From positions 248,001-312,000 of the forward strand of contig NZ_NERU01000001.1 of NCBI RefSeq assembly GCF_003063265.1: a stretch of 64,000 nucleotides of DNA, given 5' to 3'. Positions 27,953-38,328 of this stretch are shown here, one piece after another (the stretch's first letter is position 1; the number at the start of each line of letters is the position of its first letter). Source of the stretch: Limnohabitans sp. WS1 (lineage in GTDB: Bacteria > Pseudomonadota > Gammaproteobacteria > Burkholderiales > Burkholderiaceae_C). The notes beneath the pieces were generated by a model that worked only from the letters and a program-made list of their open reading frames with translations, searched no databases and was not told the DNA's origin. The position numbers were made by a program, and so were the translations under genes.

Positions 27953-29691
27953 GGCTTGAAATCAAAGCGTTTGAGGGTTTCAACCAGTGTTTCGTTGTCG
28001 GCTTTGAGCAAAAGGCCTTCGCGCCAAATGGCTTGAGCTTCTTTTTGTTGACCCATGCTCCAAAGGACTTCGCCCAGATGGGCCGCAATCTCGGCATCAG
28101 GGCGGGCTTTGTAGGCGGCCTGCAAAATGTCCCGAGCTTCGCTCAACTGGCCTTGGCGAAAAGCCACCCAGCCCAGACTGTCTTGAATATAGGCGTCGTT
28201 GGGAGAGAGCTTCAGGGCTTTCATGATCAATTGCCGGGCTTCGTCGAGTCGAACGTTGCGGTCGGCCAAGGAATAGCCCAGGGCGTTGAAGGCATGGGGG
28301 TCTTGTGGTTTGAGCTGCATCAGCTCGCGCAGCAGGCTTTCCATTTCGTCAAAGCGCTTGAGCTTTTCAGTCACCATGGCCAGCTCGGACAGCAGTTCGC
28401 TGTTGGGGGCGTTGGCATTCATGGCTTGTTTAACGACGGTGTAAGCTTCATCAAACCGTTTGTTGTCACGCAGCCAAACCGACTGAACAAGGGCTTTGCG
28501 AATGGCTTGTTCGGTGTTGGTGGTTTTGATTTGGGCCAATACTTGGCGTGCTTCCTCGCTGCGGCCTTGTTGGCTGAGCAAGTCGGCCTGACGGCTGGCC
28601 AGTTTGATGGGGTCGGCCGCGGCAGGAACTTGACTCAGCCACTGCGCTGCTTGGTTCAATTGACCCAAGCGCTGGGCTATTTGTGCCAAGGCCATCAAGG
28701 CCTCGGACAATCTGGCTTGTTCATCCTTGTCTTGACTGCTTTGGACCAATTGAACGTATTGGTGCAGTTTTTTTTCGGCTTCGGACCATTGGCTGTTTTC
28801 TTGGAGCATCAAACCGTGTACCAGCCAGGCTTCTGAAAAGGTGGGGTGTTCTGCATTCAGGCGCTTGAGCTCATGCAAGGCTTGTGCTTGTTGGGCCTGA
28901 CCGATCAGGTGCCTGACGTATCCAAGTCTTAATGGCGGCTGAACGTCGCCTTGCATGGCCTGTGCCAAAAATGGCGACATTTCGGCAGGGGTTGAATTGG
29001 CCAGGCTGAGCGCCAAAATCAGGGGCGCAGAGGCCTTGGCATCTGCGGCGTGGCCTTGGCGTGCTGCTTCTATGGCCAAAGGGAGTTGACCTGAATCGCG
29101 CCGCATGCGGCCAATGGTGGTCCATGTCGTGGCTGCGGTGCTGCTTTGTTTCAAGGCAAAAGCCAAGGCTTTTTCAACAGTGTCTGCCGCCATTTGTTTG
29201 TCTTGCACCCTGGAAAAAACCCGGGGCACAGACGCAATGGCCATGCTTTGTTCGACTTCGGGCAGTTCTCGGATGGAGTCGGTCAAGGCCTGTCCCGCTT
29301 CGTCAACTTTGTTCAAGGCGAGCAAAATTTGCAACACATAGCGGTTGGCTTCGGTGGCTTGGGGGATCGCTTTTTTCCATGCCTGTGCGGCTTGAAGGGC
29401 TGCATCGCCTGATCGCGACTGCAAAGCCAGATCGACGGCTCGCTGAAACAGCCGGGGGTCGTTGGTTTTGCGTGCCGCATCCAGAATCAGAGAAAAACCA
29501 CTGCCTGGCGAGCCGCTGCGCACATTCAATTCACCCAGCAGCAATTGGTAAAACAAAACAGCATCAAGGGCTGATTTTTGCGCGGGGTTTTCGGCCGCGG
29601 GGGTTGCGGGTGGTGCGGCGGGTGTGGCCGGTTGTGCCCATGCGCTCAAAACGCAAGAGGAGATGACGGCGAGTCGAAACCAGAATTTCAT
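27949..29691 (-). CDS. Secreted tetratricopeptide-repeat protein
   Basis: 580 aa with a cleavable signal (MKFWFRLAVISSCVLSAWAQ) and a Pro/Ala-rich linker (PATPAAPPATPAAENPAQ). Multiple TPR units follow, best seen toward the C-terminus (HAFNALGYSLADRNVRLDEA, DAYIQDSLGWVAFRQGQLSEA, DAEIAAHLGEVLWSMGQQKEA). It is probably a periplasmic scaffold, and its overlap with lolB hints at envelope or lipoprotein work. The start is set at the signal peptide; the upstream 53 codons overlap mutM antisense. Confidence 0.88.
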   Translation of the reverse strand: MKFWFRLAVISSCVLSAWAQPATPAAPPATPAAENPAQKSALDAVLFYQLLLGELNVRSGSPGSGFSLILDAARKTNDPRLFQRAVDLALQSRSGDAALQAAQAWKKAIPQATEANRYVLQILLALNKVDEAGQALTDSIRELPEVEQSMAIASVPRVFSRVQDKQMAADTVEKALAFALKQSSTAATTWTTIGRMRRDSGQLPLAIEAARQGHAADAKASAPLILALSLANSTPAEMSPFLAQAMQGDVQPPLRLGYVRHLIGQAQQAQALHELKRLNAEHPTFSEAWLVHGLMLQENSQWSEAEKKLHQYVQLVQSSQDKDEQARLSEALMALAQIAQRLGQLNQAAQWLSQVPAAADPIKLASRQADLLSQQGRSEEARQVLAQIKTTNTEQAIRKALVQSVWLRDNKRFDEAYTVVKQAMNANAPNSELLSELAMVTEKLKRFDEMESLLRELMQLKPQDPHAFNALGYSLADRNVRLDEARQLIMKALKLSPNDAYIQDSLGWVAFRQGQLSEARDILQAAYKARPDAEIAAHLGEVLWSMGQQKEAQAIWREGLLLKADNETLVETLKRFDFKP

Positions 29692-29761
29692 GGCTTCATC
29701 ATAATCGAGCAAGCCGCTGGCTTGAGCAGCGTCAAACAAGCCCCTTTTTGCCCCCCAGCCT

Positions 29762-30577
29762 ATGCCTGAACTCCCCGAAGTAGAAGTCACCCGTCGCAGT
29801 TTTGTCGATCGCATTGCTTCAGCCCGAATCTTGGCCCTGCACATGGGCAAGCCACTGCGCTGGCCCTTGGGTGTGCCTGCGCTTCACTTGGTGGGAAGAC
29901 AGGTTGTGGGGGTGCGCCGACGCGGTAAATATCTCTTGCTTGATTTGGACCAAGGCTTGTTGCTGCTGCATTTGGGCATGTCCGGTAGCCTTAACTTTGC
30001 GCCTGCGCAGCCCGAGCCCGGCGTGCACGACCACATGGACTTGGTGACCGATCGGGGGGTGTTGCGTTTGCACGACCCGCGCCGCTTTGGTGCAGTGGTC
30101 TGGGCCCCGTCTGAAGACTCACCTCAAGCGCAGAAATTGCTGGGACGTCTGGGTGTCGAGCCCTTGAGTGCCCAGTTTGATGTAATCGCTTTTGCGCTGG
30201 CCCTTAAAAAACGTCAGTCGGCCATCAAACAGGTCTTGTTGGCGGGTGATGTGGTGGTGGGTGTGGGCAATATTTACGCTTCTGAAGCTTTGTTCATGGC
30301 GGGCATTCGCCCTACGACCAAGGCCGCGCGTTTGTCTAAACCGCGTGTGGCCCGCTTGCACGCCGCCATTGTCCAAGTGCTGAACCGAGCGCTGGAGCAA
30401 GGCGGCAGTTCACTCAAGGATTTTGTGAGCGCCGAAGGCCGCACCGGCTACTTTCAGTTGGAAGCCGCTGTTTATGGCCGGGCGGGCGAACCTTGCCGAC
30501 GCTGTGCTGCACCCATCAAGTCCATGCTGCAAGGCCAGCGCACCACCTTTTATTGCCCAACATGCCAGAAACCGTGA
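29762..30577 (+). CDS. mutM: Formamidopyrimidine-DNA glycosylase
   Basis: 271-aa Fpg/Nei glycosylase/AP lyase that removes 8-oxoguanine. The catalytic N-terminus [11 protein letters not shown] is intact (Pro2 and Glu3), with the H2TH region around [16 protein letters not shown]. The C-terminal zinc finger is [10 protein letters not shown]...YCPTCQK. mutY begins 16 bases before its stop, so the two 8-oxoG repair genes are translationally coupled. Confidence 0.95.
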   Translation: MPELPEVEVTRRSFVDRIASARILALHMGKPLRWPLGVPALHLVGRQVVGVRRRGKYLLLDLDQGLLLLHLGMSGSLNFAPAQPEPGVHDHMDLVTDRGVLRLHDPRRFGAVVWAPSEDSPQAQKLLGRLGVEPLSAQFDVIAFALALKKRQSAIKQVLLAGDVVVGVGNIYASEALFMAGIRPTTKAARLSKPRVARLHAAIVQVLNRALEQGGSSLKDFVSAEGRTGYFQLEAAVYGRAGEPCRRCAAPIKSMLQGQRTTFYCPTCQKP

Positions 30578-31602
30578 CAACTTTGCCTGAAGATTTTGCC
30601 CGCCGCATGGTGGCGTGGCAGCGACTGCACGGGCGGCAAAGCCTGCCCTGGCAAAACACCCAAGACCCTTACCGCGTTTGGTTATCCGAAATCATGTTGC
30701 AGCAAACGCAGGTGAGCACGGTGTTGGATTATTTTTCGCGTTTCTTGGTGCGTTTTCCGGACGTGGCTGCGTTGGCAGCCGCGCCGCAAGACGATGTGCT
30801 GGCTCTGTGGAGTGGCCTGGGTTATTACAGCCGTGCCCGCAACTTGCACAAATGCGCCCAAGAGGTGATGGGGCGTTTTGGCGGGTCATTTCCGCGCCGC
30901 GCCGACGATCTGCAAACCCTGCCCGGCATTGGCCGATCCACAGCGGCAGCGATTGCGGCGTTTTGCTTTCAAGAACGTGTGGCCATTTTGGATGGCAATG
31001 TCAAACGCGTGCTGACCCGTGTGCTGGGTTACGGCGATGATTTGGCTGTGGCCAAGAACGAAAAAACCCTTTGGGCGCTGGCGCAAGACTTGTTGCCCAC
31101 CCAAGCTGCCGACATGCCGCGTTACACCCAGGCCCTGATGGATTTGGGGGCCACCGTGTGTTTGCCGCGCAAGGTTCAGTGCGAATCCTGCCCTGTGCAC
31201 GCTGTGTGCCAAGCCAAAGCCCGTGGCGAGCCGCTGGCCTATCCCGTCAAAACCCGCAAACTCAAACGCAGCAGTGCCACGCTGTGGTTACTTTGGGCTG
31301 TTAATGAGCAAGGGCAGGTGTGGCTGCAAAAGCGCCCGGACACCGGTATTTGGGCCGGTTTGTTCAGCTTGCCGGTGTTCGACTCGGAAACGGATTTGTT
31401 GGCCGCCTGGGCGCAAGGCACGCAGCTTGATTACAGAACACCCTGGAAGCATGTGTTGACCCACCGCGATTTGCATTTGCACCCGGTGCGCATGCTTGGG
31501 TCTGCGGCATCCAACCCGGCTTGTGCCGGACTGTGGGTGGATGCCCATGCCTGGCCCGCGATGGGTTTGCCAGCGCCGATTCGAACCTTGCTGATGGATT
31601 GA
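30562..31602 (+). CDS. mutY: A/G-specific adenine glycosylase
   Basis: 346 aa. It removes adenine opposite 8-oxoG. The catalytic Glu is in [13 protein letters not shown], the helix-hairpin-helix is [15 protein letters not shown] with the catalytic Asp in [10 protein letters not shown]. The 4Fe-4S ligands are in [17 protein letters not shown] (C-x6-C-x2-C-x5-C). A Nudix-like recognition domain forms the C-terminus. The start overlaps the mutM end by 16 bases. Confidence 0.95.
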   Translation: MPETVTTLPEDFARRMVAWQRLHGRQSLPWQNTQDPYRVWLSEIMLQQTQVSTVLDYFSRFLVRFPDVAALAAAPQDDVLALWSGLGYYSRARNLHKCAQEVMGRFGGSFPRRADDLQTLPGIGRSTAAAIAAFCFQERVAILDGNVKRVLTRVLGYGDDLAVAKNEKTLWALAQDLLPTQAADMPRYTQALMDLGATVCLPRKVQCESCPVHAVCQAKARGEPLAYPVKTRKLKRSSATLWLLWAVNEQGQVWLQKRPDTGIWAGLFSLPVFDSETDLLAAWAQGTQLDYRTPWKHVLTHRDLHLHPVRMLGSAASNPACAGLWVDAHAWPAMGLPAPIRTLLMD

Positions 31603-31693
31603 CCCATGGCATGTCGGCGACCTGTGCCTGGCCTGTATTTGTGGCAACCCGCTCCTCAGGTGAGCCGCAATAGGGATGTGCAAATGAGTTGAG

Positions 31694-32551
31694 TCAGAGC
31701 GCGTCCAGCTCTCGGTGTCGTTTGAGGGTGAGCCACCGTGTGCCGAAGTTTTGCACCAGTTGCTCCACCATGAACACCGAGCGGTGTTGCCCTCCTGTGC
31801 AGCCGATGGCCACCGTCACGTAACTGCGATGGTCACGCTCGATCGCCGGAATCCAGTGTTTTAAAAACCCCTCGATTTGCAATTGCATTTGAACAAATTC
31901 TTCCGACTGACGCAGGTAAGCCTGAACAGGCTCGTCACGTCCCGTCAGGGGCTTGAGGGCACTTTCATAGTGAGGGTTGGGCAGCATGCGCACGTCAAAC
32001 AAATAGTCGGCGTCGGTGGGAATGCCGCGTTTGAAAGCAAAGGATTCAAACACCAGAGTCAGCTGCGCCGATGGGGCGCTGACCAGCGTTTTGATGTAGG
32101 TCTGAAGTTGAGCCGAGCGCAGCAAACTGGTGTCGATGACGTGGGCACGCTCTCGCAGGTCAGACAAGAGTTCGCGTTCGAATCCGATGGTTTCCACCAG
32201 TGCTTTGTCGTTTTGAGGTTTGTCGCCTCCTGACAAAGGGTGCTTGCGGCGTGTTTCCGAATAACGCCGCTGCAAGGTGTCCGATGAGGCGTCCAGGAAG
32301 ACCGACTTCACAGTCATGCCCATGTCGCGCAACAAGGCCATTTGCTCGGGCAAGAGGTGCAAGGAGTTGGCGCTGCGCACGTCAATCGCAATGGCCAGTC
32401 GTTGTTCCTTTTGTTGTTGTTCGAGCTTGACAAAGGGGATCAACAATTCGGGTGGCAGGTTGTCGACGCAGTAATAGCCCGCGTCTTCGAGTGCGTGCAG
32501 CGCCACCGATTTGCCTGAGCCGGACATGCCGGTGATGAGGATGATGTCCAT
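31694..32551 (-). CDS. rapZ: RNase adapter protein RapZ
   Basis: 285 aa. Walker A is [18 protein letters not shown] at the N-terminus. Also visible are [11 protein letters not shown], the Walker B-like AIDVRSANS region and the C-terminal ligand-binding segment [18 protein letters not shown]. RapZ guides RNase E to small RNAs and senses GlcN6P in enterics; the target in betaproteobacteria is not clear. It lies two bases after recN and is probably co-transcribed. Confidence 0.93.
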   Translation of the reverse strand: MDIILITGMSGSGKSVALHALEDAGYYCVDNLPPELLIPFVKLEQQQKEQRLAIAIDVRSANSLHLLPEQMALLRDMGMTVKSVFLDASSDTLQRRYSETRRKHPLSGGDKPQNDKALVETIGFERELLSDLRERAHVIDTSLLRSAQLQTYIKTLVSAPSAQLTLVFESFAFKRGIPTDADYLFDVRMLPNPHYESALKPLTGRDEPVQAYLRQSEEFVQMQLQIEGFLKHWIPAIERDHRSYVTVAIGCTGGQHRSVFMVEQLVQNFGTRWLTLKRHRELDAL

Positions 32552-32553
32552 GT

Positions 32554-34245
32554 TCAGCGTTGAGCGGCCTTGCGGCCCATGATTTTGGTGGGGTTGCCGA
32601 GCATTTCACGGGCATGTGCCAAGGTGGTCGCCGATAACTTTTCTCCGCCCAACATGCGAGCGATTTCGCTCACGCGCTCATCGCCGCTGACGCCTCGCAC
32701 TTGGCTGCTGACTTGGCCCTTGGCGGCGGCTTTACTGACCAACAGATGGTGGTCAGCGCAGGCGGCTACTTGGGGCAGGTGGGTGACCGCCAGCACCTGA
32801 CGGTGTTGGCCCAATTGCTTCATCAAGCGGCCCACGGTTTCGGCCACGGCACCGCCCACACCAGAGTCCACTTCGTCAAAAATCAAGGTACCTGCTTCGC
32901 CCAGTTCGCTGGTGGTCACTGCGATGGCCAGTGCAATGCGTGAGAGTTCTCCACCCGAGGCCACTTTGCCCACAGGTCTTGGCGTGCTGCCTTCGTGCCC
33001 GGCAACGAGAAAACTGACCTCTTCCATGCCGTGCTGCGCGAGTGTCTCCAAGGGTAGCAATTGCACCTCAAATCGCCCCCCCTGCATGCCCAGTTGCTGC
33101 ATCGCACTGCTGACCGCCTGAGCCAGTGGTTTGGCCGCTTGTTGACGCTGACGCGAGACCGCTTTGGCCGCTTGGGTGCAGGCGTTTTGTGCAGCCATTG
33201 CGGCTTTTTGCAGACTTTGCAAGTCGGCAGCAGCATCGAGTTGAGCCAACTCTTGACGCCAAGCCTGCAGTGACAGTGGCAGTTCGTCAGGTGTTTTTTT
33301 GTAACGCCTGGCCAAGGATAACCAAAGGCCCATTCGCTCATCGAGTTTGGCCAATTGTTCGGGGTCCAGATCGGTTTTACGCAAATACGCATGCAGGCTA
33401 TGGGCCACGTCTTCGGCTTGTGCCAGAGCTGAAGCCAGGACATCGGCCAGAGCGCTGAACTCAGGCTCGACGGGGCCAAGCGATTGCAAGGCCTGGATGG
33501 CACGCGACAGCTGCCTGAGTGCGCCACCTTCGCCGTCGTTTTCTTCACCTTCGAGCAAGACAGTGCCCAAATTGGCCCCATCCAGCAGGGCTTGAGCGTT
33601 GGCCAGTCGGCCATGCTGGGTGCTCAGCTCCTGCCATTCATCCACTTGGGGATTGAGTTTTTCCAGTTCACCGATTTGCCAAGCCAGTCGTTCGCGCTCA
33701 CGGGTCAGGGTGCTTTGAGCTTGTTGCGCATCGGTCAGAGTTTGCTGGGCTTGTCGCCAAGTGTGCCAAGTGGTTTTCAGGGGGCGGGTGTCAATGCCCG
33801 CATACGCATCCAGCAAGCCCCGCACCGCATCGGGGCGAGTCAGGCTTTGCCAGGCGTGTTGCCCGTGGATGTCCAACAGTTGCTCGCCCAGTTCGCGCAG
33901 CTGTGTTGCGGTGGCAGGGCTGCCATTGACCCAGGCGCGGCTTTTGCCCGAGGTGTCGACTGTGCGGCGCAACAACAAAGATACATTCGTTTCAAAACCA
34001 GCCTCCTCCAGCCAAGACTGGATGGCGGGGGTGGGGTCGAATTCGGCGCAAACTTCACAGCGGCTTGCACCTTCACGGACCACGCCAGATTCGGCGCGAG
34101 CACCCAAGGCCAGCTGCAGTGCGTCAATCAAGATGGATTTGCCGGCACCGGTTTCACCCGTCAAAACGCTGAAACCACTGGCCAGGTCCAATTCAAGGGA
34201 TTGCACGATCACAAAGTCGCGCAAGGTGATGTGCGTCAGTGCCAT
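32554..34245 (-). CDS. recN: DNA repair protein RecN
   Basis: 563-aa SMC-like ATPase of double-strand break repair. The N-terminal Walker A is [20 protein letters not shown], the middle is coiled-coil (many Leu/Gln/Ala heptads), and the C-terminal head has the signature [14 protein letters not shown] and Walker [13 protein letters not shown]. It starts just four bases after the nadK stop on the same strand. Confidence 0.95.
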   Translation of the reverse strand: MALTHITLRDFVIVQSLELDLASGFSVLTGETGAGKSILIDALQLALGARAESGVVREGASRCEVCAEFDPTPAIQSWLEEAGFETNVSLLLRRTVDTSGKSRAWVNGSPATATQLRELGEQLLDIHGQHAWQSLTRPDAVRGLLDAYAGIDTRPLKTTWHTWRQAQQTLTDAQQAQSTLTRERERLAWQIGELEKLNPQVDEWQELSTQHGRLANAQALLDGANLGTVLLEGEENDGEGGALRQLSRAIQALQSLGPVEPEFSALADVLASALAQAEDVAHSLHAYLRKTDLDPEQLAKLDERMGLWLSLARRYKKTPDELPLSLQAWRQELAQLDAAADLQSLQKAAMAAQNACTQAAKAVSRQRQQAAKPLAQAVSSAMQQLGMQGGRFEVQLLPLETLAQHGMEEVSFLVAGHEGSTPRPVGKVASGGELSRIALAIAVTTSELGEAGTLIFDEVDSGVGGAVAETVGRLMKQLGQHRQVLAVTHLPQVAACADHHLLVSKAAAKGQVSSQVRGVSGDERVSEIARMLGGEKLSATTLAHAREMLGNPTKIMGRKAAQR

Positions 34246-34248
34246 GTC

Positions 34249-35142
34249 TCAGTCGCCTCCATTCCAATGCATTTTCTTACGCAGGGTGTCAAAGTAGTTC
34301 CAACCTGCGGGATGCAAAAAGCGCACCGTGTGCTCAGAGCGCTTGACCACAATCCGATCACCCAAAATCAGATCGGCCAATGACTGCATGTCGAAATTGG
34401 CGCTGACGTATCGCCCGGCCACGATTTCGATGCTGATTTCAGACGACTCGGGCAGAACGATCGGCCGGTTGGACAAGGTGTGAGGTGCAATGGGTGCCAT
34501 GACCCACCCACCAATGCCAGGGTGCATCAAAGGCCCGCCCACCGACAAGGAATAGGCGGTGGAGCCTGTGGGGGTGGCGATGATCAGGCCGTCGGCGCGT
34601 TGGTTGGACACAAAACGGCCATCGACCTCGACCCGCAACTCCACCATGCCCGAGGTGCCACCCCGGTTGACCACCACGTCGTTCATGGCCAAAGCGCTGA
34701 ACACGCTGCGTTGGTCACGCATCACATGGGCTTGCAGCAGGCTGCGGTCTTCGGTTTGATAGTGGCCTTGCAGCATCGGCAACAACACATCTTGGTAACT
34801 TTGTAGCGGGATATCGGTGATGAAACCCAGTCGACCTTGGTTGATGCCCATCAAAGGCAGATTGAATCGGGCCATTTGCCGACCAATGCCCAGCATGGTG
34901 CCGTCACCCCCAACCACGAGCCCCAGATCACACTGCTGGCCAATGGCAGCCATGTCGAGCATGGGGTGTTGGTTCAATCCGGTGTGCAAAGCGGTTTCTT
35001 GATCCAGCACCACGTCACAGCCTTGCCGCGTCAGAAACTGGGCCACGTCGTCCAAAGCCCGGCGAGAACTCTCCAGTGCCCCACCGTGGGCGGTGGTGTG
35101 GTACTTACCAAAAAGTGCAACATGACGGAACTTGGATTTCAT
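34249..35142 (-). CDS. nadK: NAD kinase
   Basis: 297 aa. It phosphorylates NAD to NADP. The [12 protein letters not shown] motif, the metal/Asp site and [11 protein letters not shown] are present, as is [22 protein letters not shown] 35142 ([14 protein letters not shown]) is preferred to a TTG six bases upstream. It is divergent from hrcA across a gap of under 30 bases, so the two promoters must overlap each other or the coding ends. Confidence 0.95.
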   Translation of the reverse strand: MKSKFRHVALFGKYHTTAHGGALESSRRALDDVAQFLTRQGCDVVLDQETALHTGLNQHPMLDMAAIGQQCDLGLVVGGDGTMLGIGRQMARFNLPLMGINQGRLGFITDIPLQSYQDVLLPMLQGHYQTEDRSLLQAHVMRDQRSVFSALAMNDVVVNRGGTSGMVELRVEVDGRFVSNQRADGLIIATPTGSTAYSLSVGGPLMHPGIGGWVMAPIAPHTLSNRPIVLPESSEISIEIVAGRYVSANFDMQSLADLILGDRIVVKRSEHTVRFLHPAGWNYFDTLRKKMHWNGGD

Positions 35143-35170
35143 CTGCAAATTACATCATTAAAATGTGTCT

Positions 35171-36175
35171 ATGCTAGATGATCGTGCCAAGTTATTGCTC
35201 AAAGCGCTGGTTGAACGCTATATTGCGGACGGCCAACCCGTGGGCTCGCGCACGCTCTCCAAAGCCTCTGGCCTGGACCTGTCGCCCGCCACCATCCGCA
35301 ATGTGATGTCCGATCTCGAAGAGCTGGGCCTGATCGCCAGCCCGCACACCTCGGCAGGGCGCATCCCCACCAGTCGTGGCTATCGTTTGTTTGTGGACAC
35401 CATGCTCACGGTGCAACGCGACGGCTTGGATACGCCTGCGCTCACCCCGGATCAGCCGCAAAAAGTGATCGCCAGTGCGGCCAATTTGCTCTCCAATTTG
35501 TCGCATTTTGTGGGCGTGGTCATGACCCCCCGCAGGCCTTCGGTGTTTCGGCACATTGAATTTTTACGCCTGTCCGAGCGGCGTTTGCTGGTCATCATTG
35601 TCTCGCCCGAGGGCGATGTGCAAAACCGAATCCTGTTCACCGAGACCGATTACTCCCAAAGCCAGCTGATTGAAACTTCTAATTTTTTGAACAGCCATTA
35701 CGCTGGCATGGCCATTGAGCAGGTGCGCAGCCGGGTGCAGCAAGAGCTTGTGAGCCTGCAAAGCGAAATCGCCACGCTGATGCAAGCGGCCGTTCAGGTC
35801 AGCAGCGAGGCTTTGGCCGAAGACCAGAACGAGGTGGTGATTGCCGGCGAGCGCAACTTGCTGTCGGTCAGTGACTTTTCCAGTGACATGGGGCATTTGC
35901 GCCGTGCTTTCGAGCTTTTTGAACAAAAAACCCAGTTGATGCGTTTGCTGGACGTGTCCAGCCAGGCCGAGGGCGTGCGCATTTACATTGGCGGTGAAAG
36001 TCAGATCGTGCCCATGCAAGAGCTGTCGGTGGTCAGCTCGCCTTATGAGGTGGATGGCCAAGTGGTGGGCACCTTGGGCGTGATCGGCCCGACCCGCATG
36101 CCCTATGACCGCATGATCCAGATCGTCAACATCACTTCGCGCTTGGTCAGCAATGCGCTGAGCCAGTCCAAATAA
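35171..36175 (+). CDS. hrcA: Heat-inducible transcription repressor HrcA
   Basis: 334 aa from ATG 35171 (a GTG at 35165 is the alternative). The winged-helix N-terminus has [39 protein letters not shown] and [18 protein letters not shown]. The C-terminus has the IGGE and [18 protein letters not shown] motifs. HrcA binds CIRCE elements of groE/dnaK operons; no CIRCE was noticed in this window. There is no clear Shine-Dalgarno, so initiation may be leaderless or weak. Confidence 0.93.
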   Translation: MLDDRAKLLLKALVERYIADGQPVGSRTLSKASGLDLSPATIRNVMSDLEELGLIASPHTSAGRIPTSRGYRLFVDTMLTVQRDGLDTPALTPDQPQKVIASAANLLSNLSHFVGVVMTPRRPSVFRHIEFLRLSERRLLVIIVSPEGDVQNRILFTETDYSQSQLIETSNFLNSHYAGMAIEQVRSRVQQELVSLQSEIATLMQAAVQVSSEALAEDQNEVVIAGERNLLSVSDFSSDMGHLRRAFELFEQKTQLMRLLDVSSQAEGVRIYIGGESQIVPMQELSVVSSPYEVDGQVVGTLGVIGPTRMPYDRMIQIVNITSRLVSNALSQSK

Positions 36176-36210
36176 ACGCCCGCCAGGCCACTACAATCAC
36201 GGCTTCGGTG

Positions 36211-36287
36211 GGGGCGTTAGCTCAGTTGGTTAGAGCAGAGGACTCATAATCCTTTGGTCCACGGTTCAAGTCCGTGACGCCCTACCA
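36211..36287 (+). tRNA. tRNA with CAT anticodon (Ile2 or elongator Met)
   Basis: 77 nt starting GGGGCGTTAGCTCAG. The anticodon stem-loop is AGGA-CTCATAA-TCCT (anticodon CAT), the T arm is CGGTTCAAGTCCG, and CCA is encoded. The variable region CTTTGGTC resembles E. coli tRNA-Ile2 (lysidine-modified, reads AUA) more than elongator Met, but identity elements are not decisive by eye. TACAAT at 36192-36197 is a possible -10. An AT-rich foreign-looking patch begins right behind it. Confidence 0.9.
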
Positions 36288-36298
36288 TTCAATTCTTC

Positions 36299-36335
36299 AA
36301 GTCACTTTGTACAACGCTGCAAAGTGACTTTTTTT
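36299..36335 (+). terminator. Intrinsic terminator after the CAT tRNA
   Basis: AAGTCACTTTG and CAAAGTGACTT form an 11-base-pair stem with a ten-base loop, followed by five further T residues. It starts 12 bases beyond the tRNA. Confidence 0.88.
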
Positions 36336-36400
36336 ATGGGCGTGTTCCAAGTTGACGCACGCTGCCAGCACAGTAGTTCCACGCTGCGGGGTTGTGCCGT

Positions 36401-36718
36401 ATGACTGAACGCCACACTGACACACCGCTGGCAATGGATGCAGCCACCGTCAAAACCAGCAAGGAACTCACTATAGATGCGTTGATACAAGCATCGCCCA
36501 GCGTCGTGCTGCTGCGAGACGGTGAATTGGTGCTTTATGGCCGCGCACGCAGTCTGCTTGACCAGTGCCGCTTCAAGTTGGCAGACCGCAAGTGGCACAG
36601 ATTCTCAACACGCCGTGCCAGTTTGGAAAACGCCATGGCTGCTGCCTGGGATAGGTATGACGAAGCCAGATACCGCCAGCGGCTGGGTTTAGCACACAGA
36701 ACGCCTGCTGAAAGATAA
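36401..36718 (+). CDS. Hypothetical protein
   Basis: 105 aa from ATG 36401, not recognised. It is soluble and basic, with an N-terminal half that reads as a compact fold (LTIDALIQASPSVVLLRDGELVLYG) and a helical Arg-rich second half (SLENAMAAAWDRYDEARYRQR). There is no strong ribosome binding site. It is the first possible gene after the tRNA and may belong to an inserted element. Confidence 0.45.
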   Translation: MTERHTDTPLAMDAATVKTSKELTIDALIQASPSVVLLRDGELVLYGRARSLLDQCRFKLADRKWHRFSTRRASLENAMAAAWDRYDEARYRQRLGLAHRTPAER

Positions 36719-36737
36719 GTGGTGCGGTACAGAATCA

Positions 36738-37040
36738 ATGGGCATAGAGGCCCATTTGCTGATGAAACTTGGAATGCCACATGGACAGAGGCGCCCGTTA
36801 CCTGCGGATTTTTGTGAATGGCAATACAAATCATCGAAGCTCAAGGCCAAGGACGAGGCAGTTGACGAGATGAAGCAGACACACGCATGCTACGTGTGCA
36901 TTGACGAGGCGTTGTTTGAAACAACATTCACTCAGCTGACGTCCTGCAAGTTTTTCCGTTTCTGTGAAGGCTTTCAACGACCAAGTTTGAACAGAGCCTT
37001 GAAGCGGTCAATCCGTGGCATTACATTGGTTAAGAACTAA
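36738..37040 (+). CDS. Hypothetical small open frame
   Basis: 100 codons from ATG 36738; no family recognised. It contains several Cys (HACYVCIDEA, TSCKFFRFCEG). No Shine-Dalgarno is apparent. Its position just behind the 36401 frame suggests either a small accessory gene or a degraded remnant. Confidence 0.25.
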   Translation: MGIEAHLLMKLGMPHGQRRPLPADFCEWQYKSSKLKAKDEAVDEMKQTHACYVCIDEALFETTFTQLTSCKFFRFCEGFQRPSLNRALKRSIRGITLVKN

Positions 37041-37169
37041 AATTAAAAATAGTATTTATATATCTATATAAATATTTTTATAAATATAAATTAAACATAA
37101 TTTAATATTAATAGTTAATGTTAACATATAATTTTCTAGCATCAATGATGATAGGCAGGTTGACTGGAA
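37041..37169. other. Extremely AT-rich spacer
   Basis: About 130 bases composed mostly of A and T, very different from the GC-rich neighbours. It probably holds the promoter of the 37197 membrane-protein gene. Such composition often attracts H-NS/MvaT-type silencers, which is inference here. Confidence 0.5.
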
Positions 37170-37196
37170 TTGCAGTTTTGTCTTAAAATTTGGAAA

Positions 37197-37721
37197 ATGA
37201 ACAAAACCAAACCGCTTATTTCCGCACAGGAGTTAGATGCACTGATTGGAGGATGGGGTTATTCATCGAGCCCCGCGATGGTTGATAAATTTTTTCCAAT
37301 TCGAATTGTTTTATTAATCACCTTGGGTGCTATTGCCTCTTTTAGCTTGCTTTTTTTTACAGATAATATTTTTCAAGCTTTACATAATAATTCTGAAGCT
37401 ACTTGTATTAAAAGATATATGTATTTTAGAGGATGGTTTATGTTGATTTTTTTGATGATTGGATTCAATGCTTATCGAACGGGTAAATATGTTGCAATTA
37501 ACTTTTTTATCATATTTATATTGGCGGCAATGAATTTTATATCTGATTTGTTCATGGTCTATCCTTCAAGATTGCAAAATATCACACCAGACTTTACGCT
37601 TATTTTACTCGGTCGCATAACGCTATTGTGGTTTTTGTTCTTAGGTGTTAAAAATGCGTCGCGGATACCGGAAAAAGGCAGTCGATTTGATGTTCTATTA
37701 CCGTTTAGACGTGAAATTTAG
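37197..37721 (+). CDS. Unrecognised membrane protein, copy 1 of a tandem family
   Basis: 174 aa from ATG 37197. A short soluble N-terminus (KPLISAQELDALIGGWG) is followed by four hydrophobic helices (around IRIVLLITLGAIASFSLLFF, FRGWFMLIFLMIGF, VAINFFIIFILAAMNFI and FTLILLGRITLLWFLFL). It ends in a charged tail with VKNASRIPEKGSRFD and LPF. It is AT-rich compared with the chromosome. The same length, N-terminal motif and C-terminal KN.S.IPEK motif recur in the gene at 38329. The function is unknown. Confidence 0.65.
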   Translation: MNKTKPLISAQELDALIGGWGYSSSPAMVDKFFPIRIVLLITLGAIASFSLLFFTDNIFQALHNNSEATCIKRYMYFRGWFMLIFLMIGFNAYRTGKYVAINFFIIFILAAMNFISDLFMVYPSRLQNITPDFTLILLGRITLLWFLFLGVKNASRIPEKGSRFDVLLPFRREI

Positions 37722-37775
37722 ATGTACATACTCGGAATGAGTTTCAAAAAATTCGCAGACCACAAATAAGGGGAC

Positions 37776-38205
37776 TTGAACAAGTGTGAGACCAATGGCA
37801 GTGTCAAATGCGCACTTGTGGTGCGCACGAGTCGGTTCCTGATGCAGGTGAGCCTGCTGGAGATCAAGTCCGCCATTTCGTCCGATATGCTGCTGGGTTA
37901 CTCTGACAAGCCTACTTACGTTGCTTTGCTGCAGCGTCCGAAAATCCTATCAATACCCAAGCCCGGGCAATGGCGATGCACAAAGAATGGAACGAGCGCA
38001 CAGGATTTACTGTGTACTTTTTTTTACATAAGCCCGAGGGAAATGATCTCAACCGAGCAAATGAATGGCTTCATCCCACGGACGTTGCCTTCTAGGTTGA
38101 CAGCCAAGGCGAGCTGGATGCGATTGCAGATGAGTTCAACAACCGCCTGCACAAAGGCTTGGGCGGACGATCATCGCTGTCTATTTGCAGGGAGCTTCCT
38201 CTGAA
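37776..38205 (+). pseudogene. Decayed IS30-family transposase fragment
   Basis: Broken frames carry recognisable IS30 C-terminal transposase segments in the right order. These are SVKCALVVRTSRFLM (core domain GTLVERTTRF-like), then in a second frame AMHKEWNERTGFTVYFF, NRANEWLHP (NxNGLLR-like), and finally GELDAIADEFNNRLHKGLG with RELP (the QAELDAVADELNNRPRKTLG-like end). Frameshifts and an internal stop show it is inactive. It lies between the two copies of the unknown membrane protein. Confidence 0.72.
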
Positions 38206-38328
38206 TACACCACGATCATTGATTGAAACTCAAGGGTGAAGTGCTACACTCCAGCTTTGAATTCGTCGTTTTTGCTGATTCTTCTCATTGCTTAAATTTA
38301 AGTATTAAAAATAAAAAGTAGCAGACAT

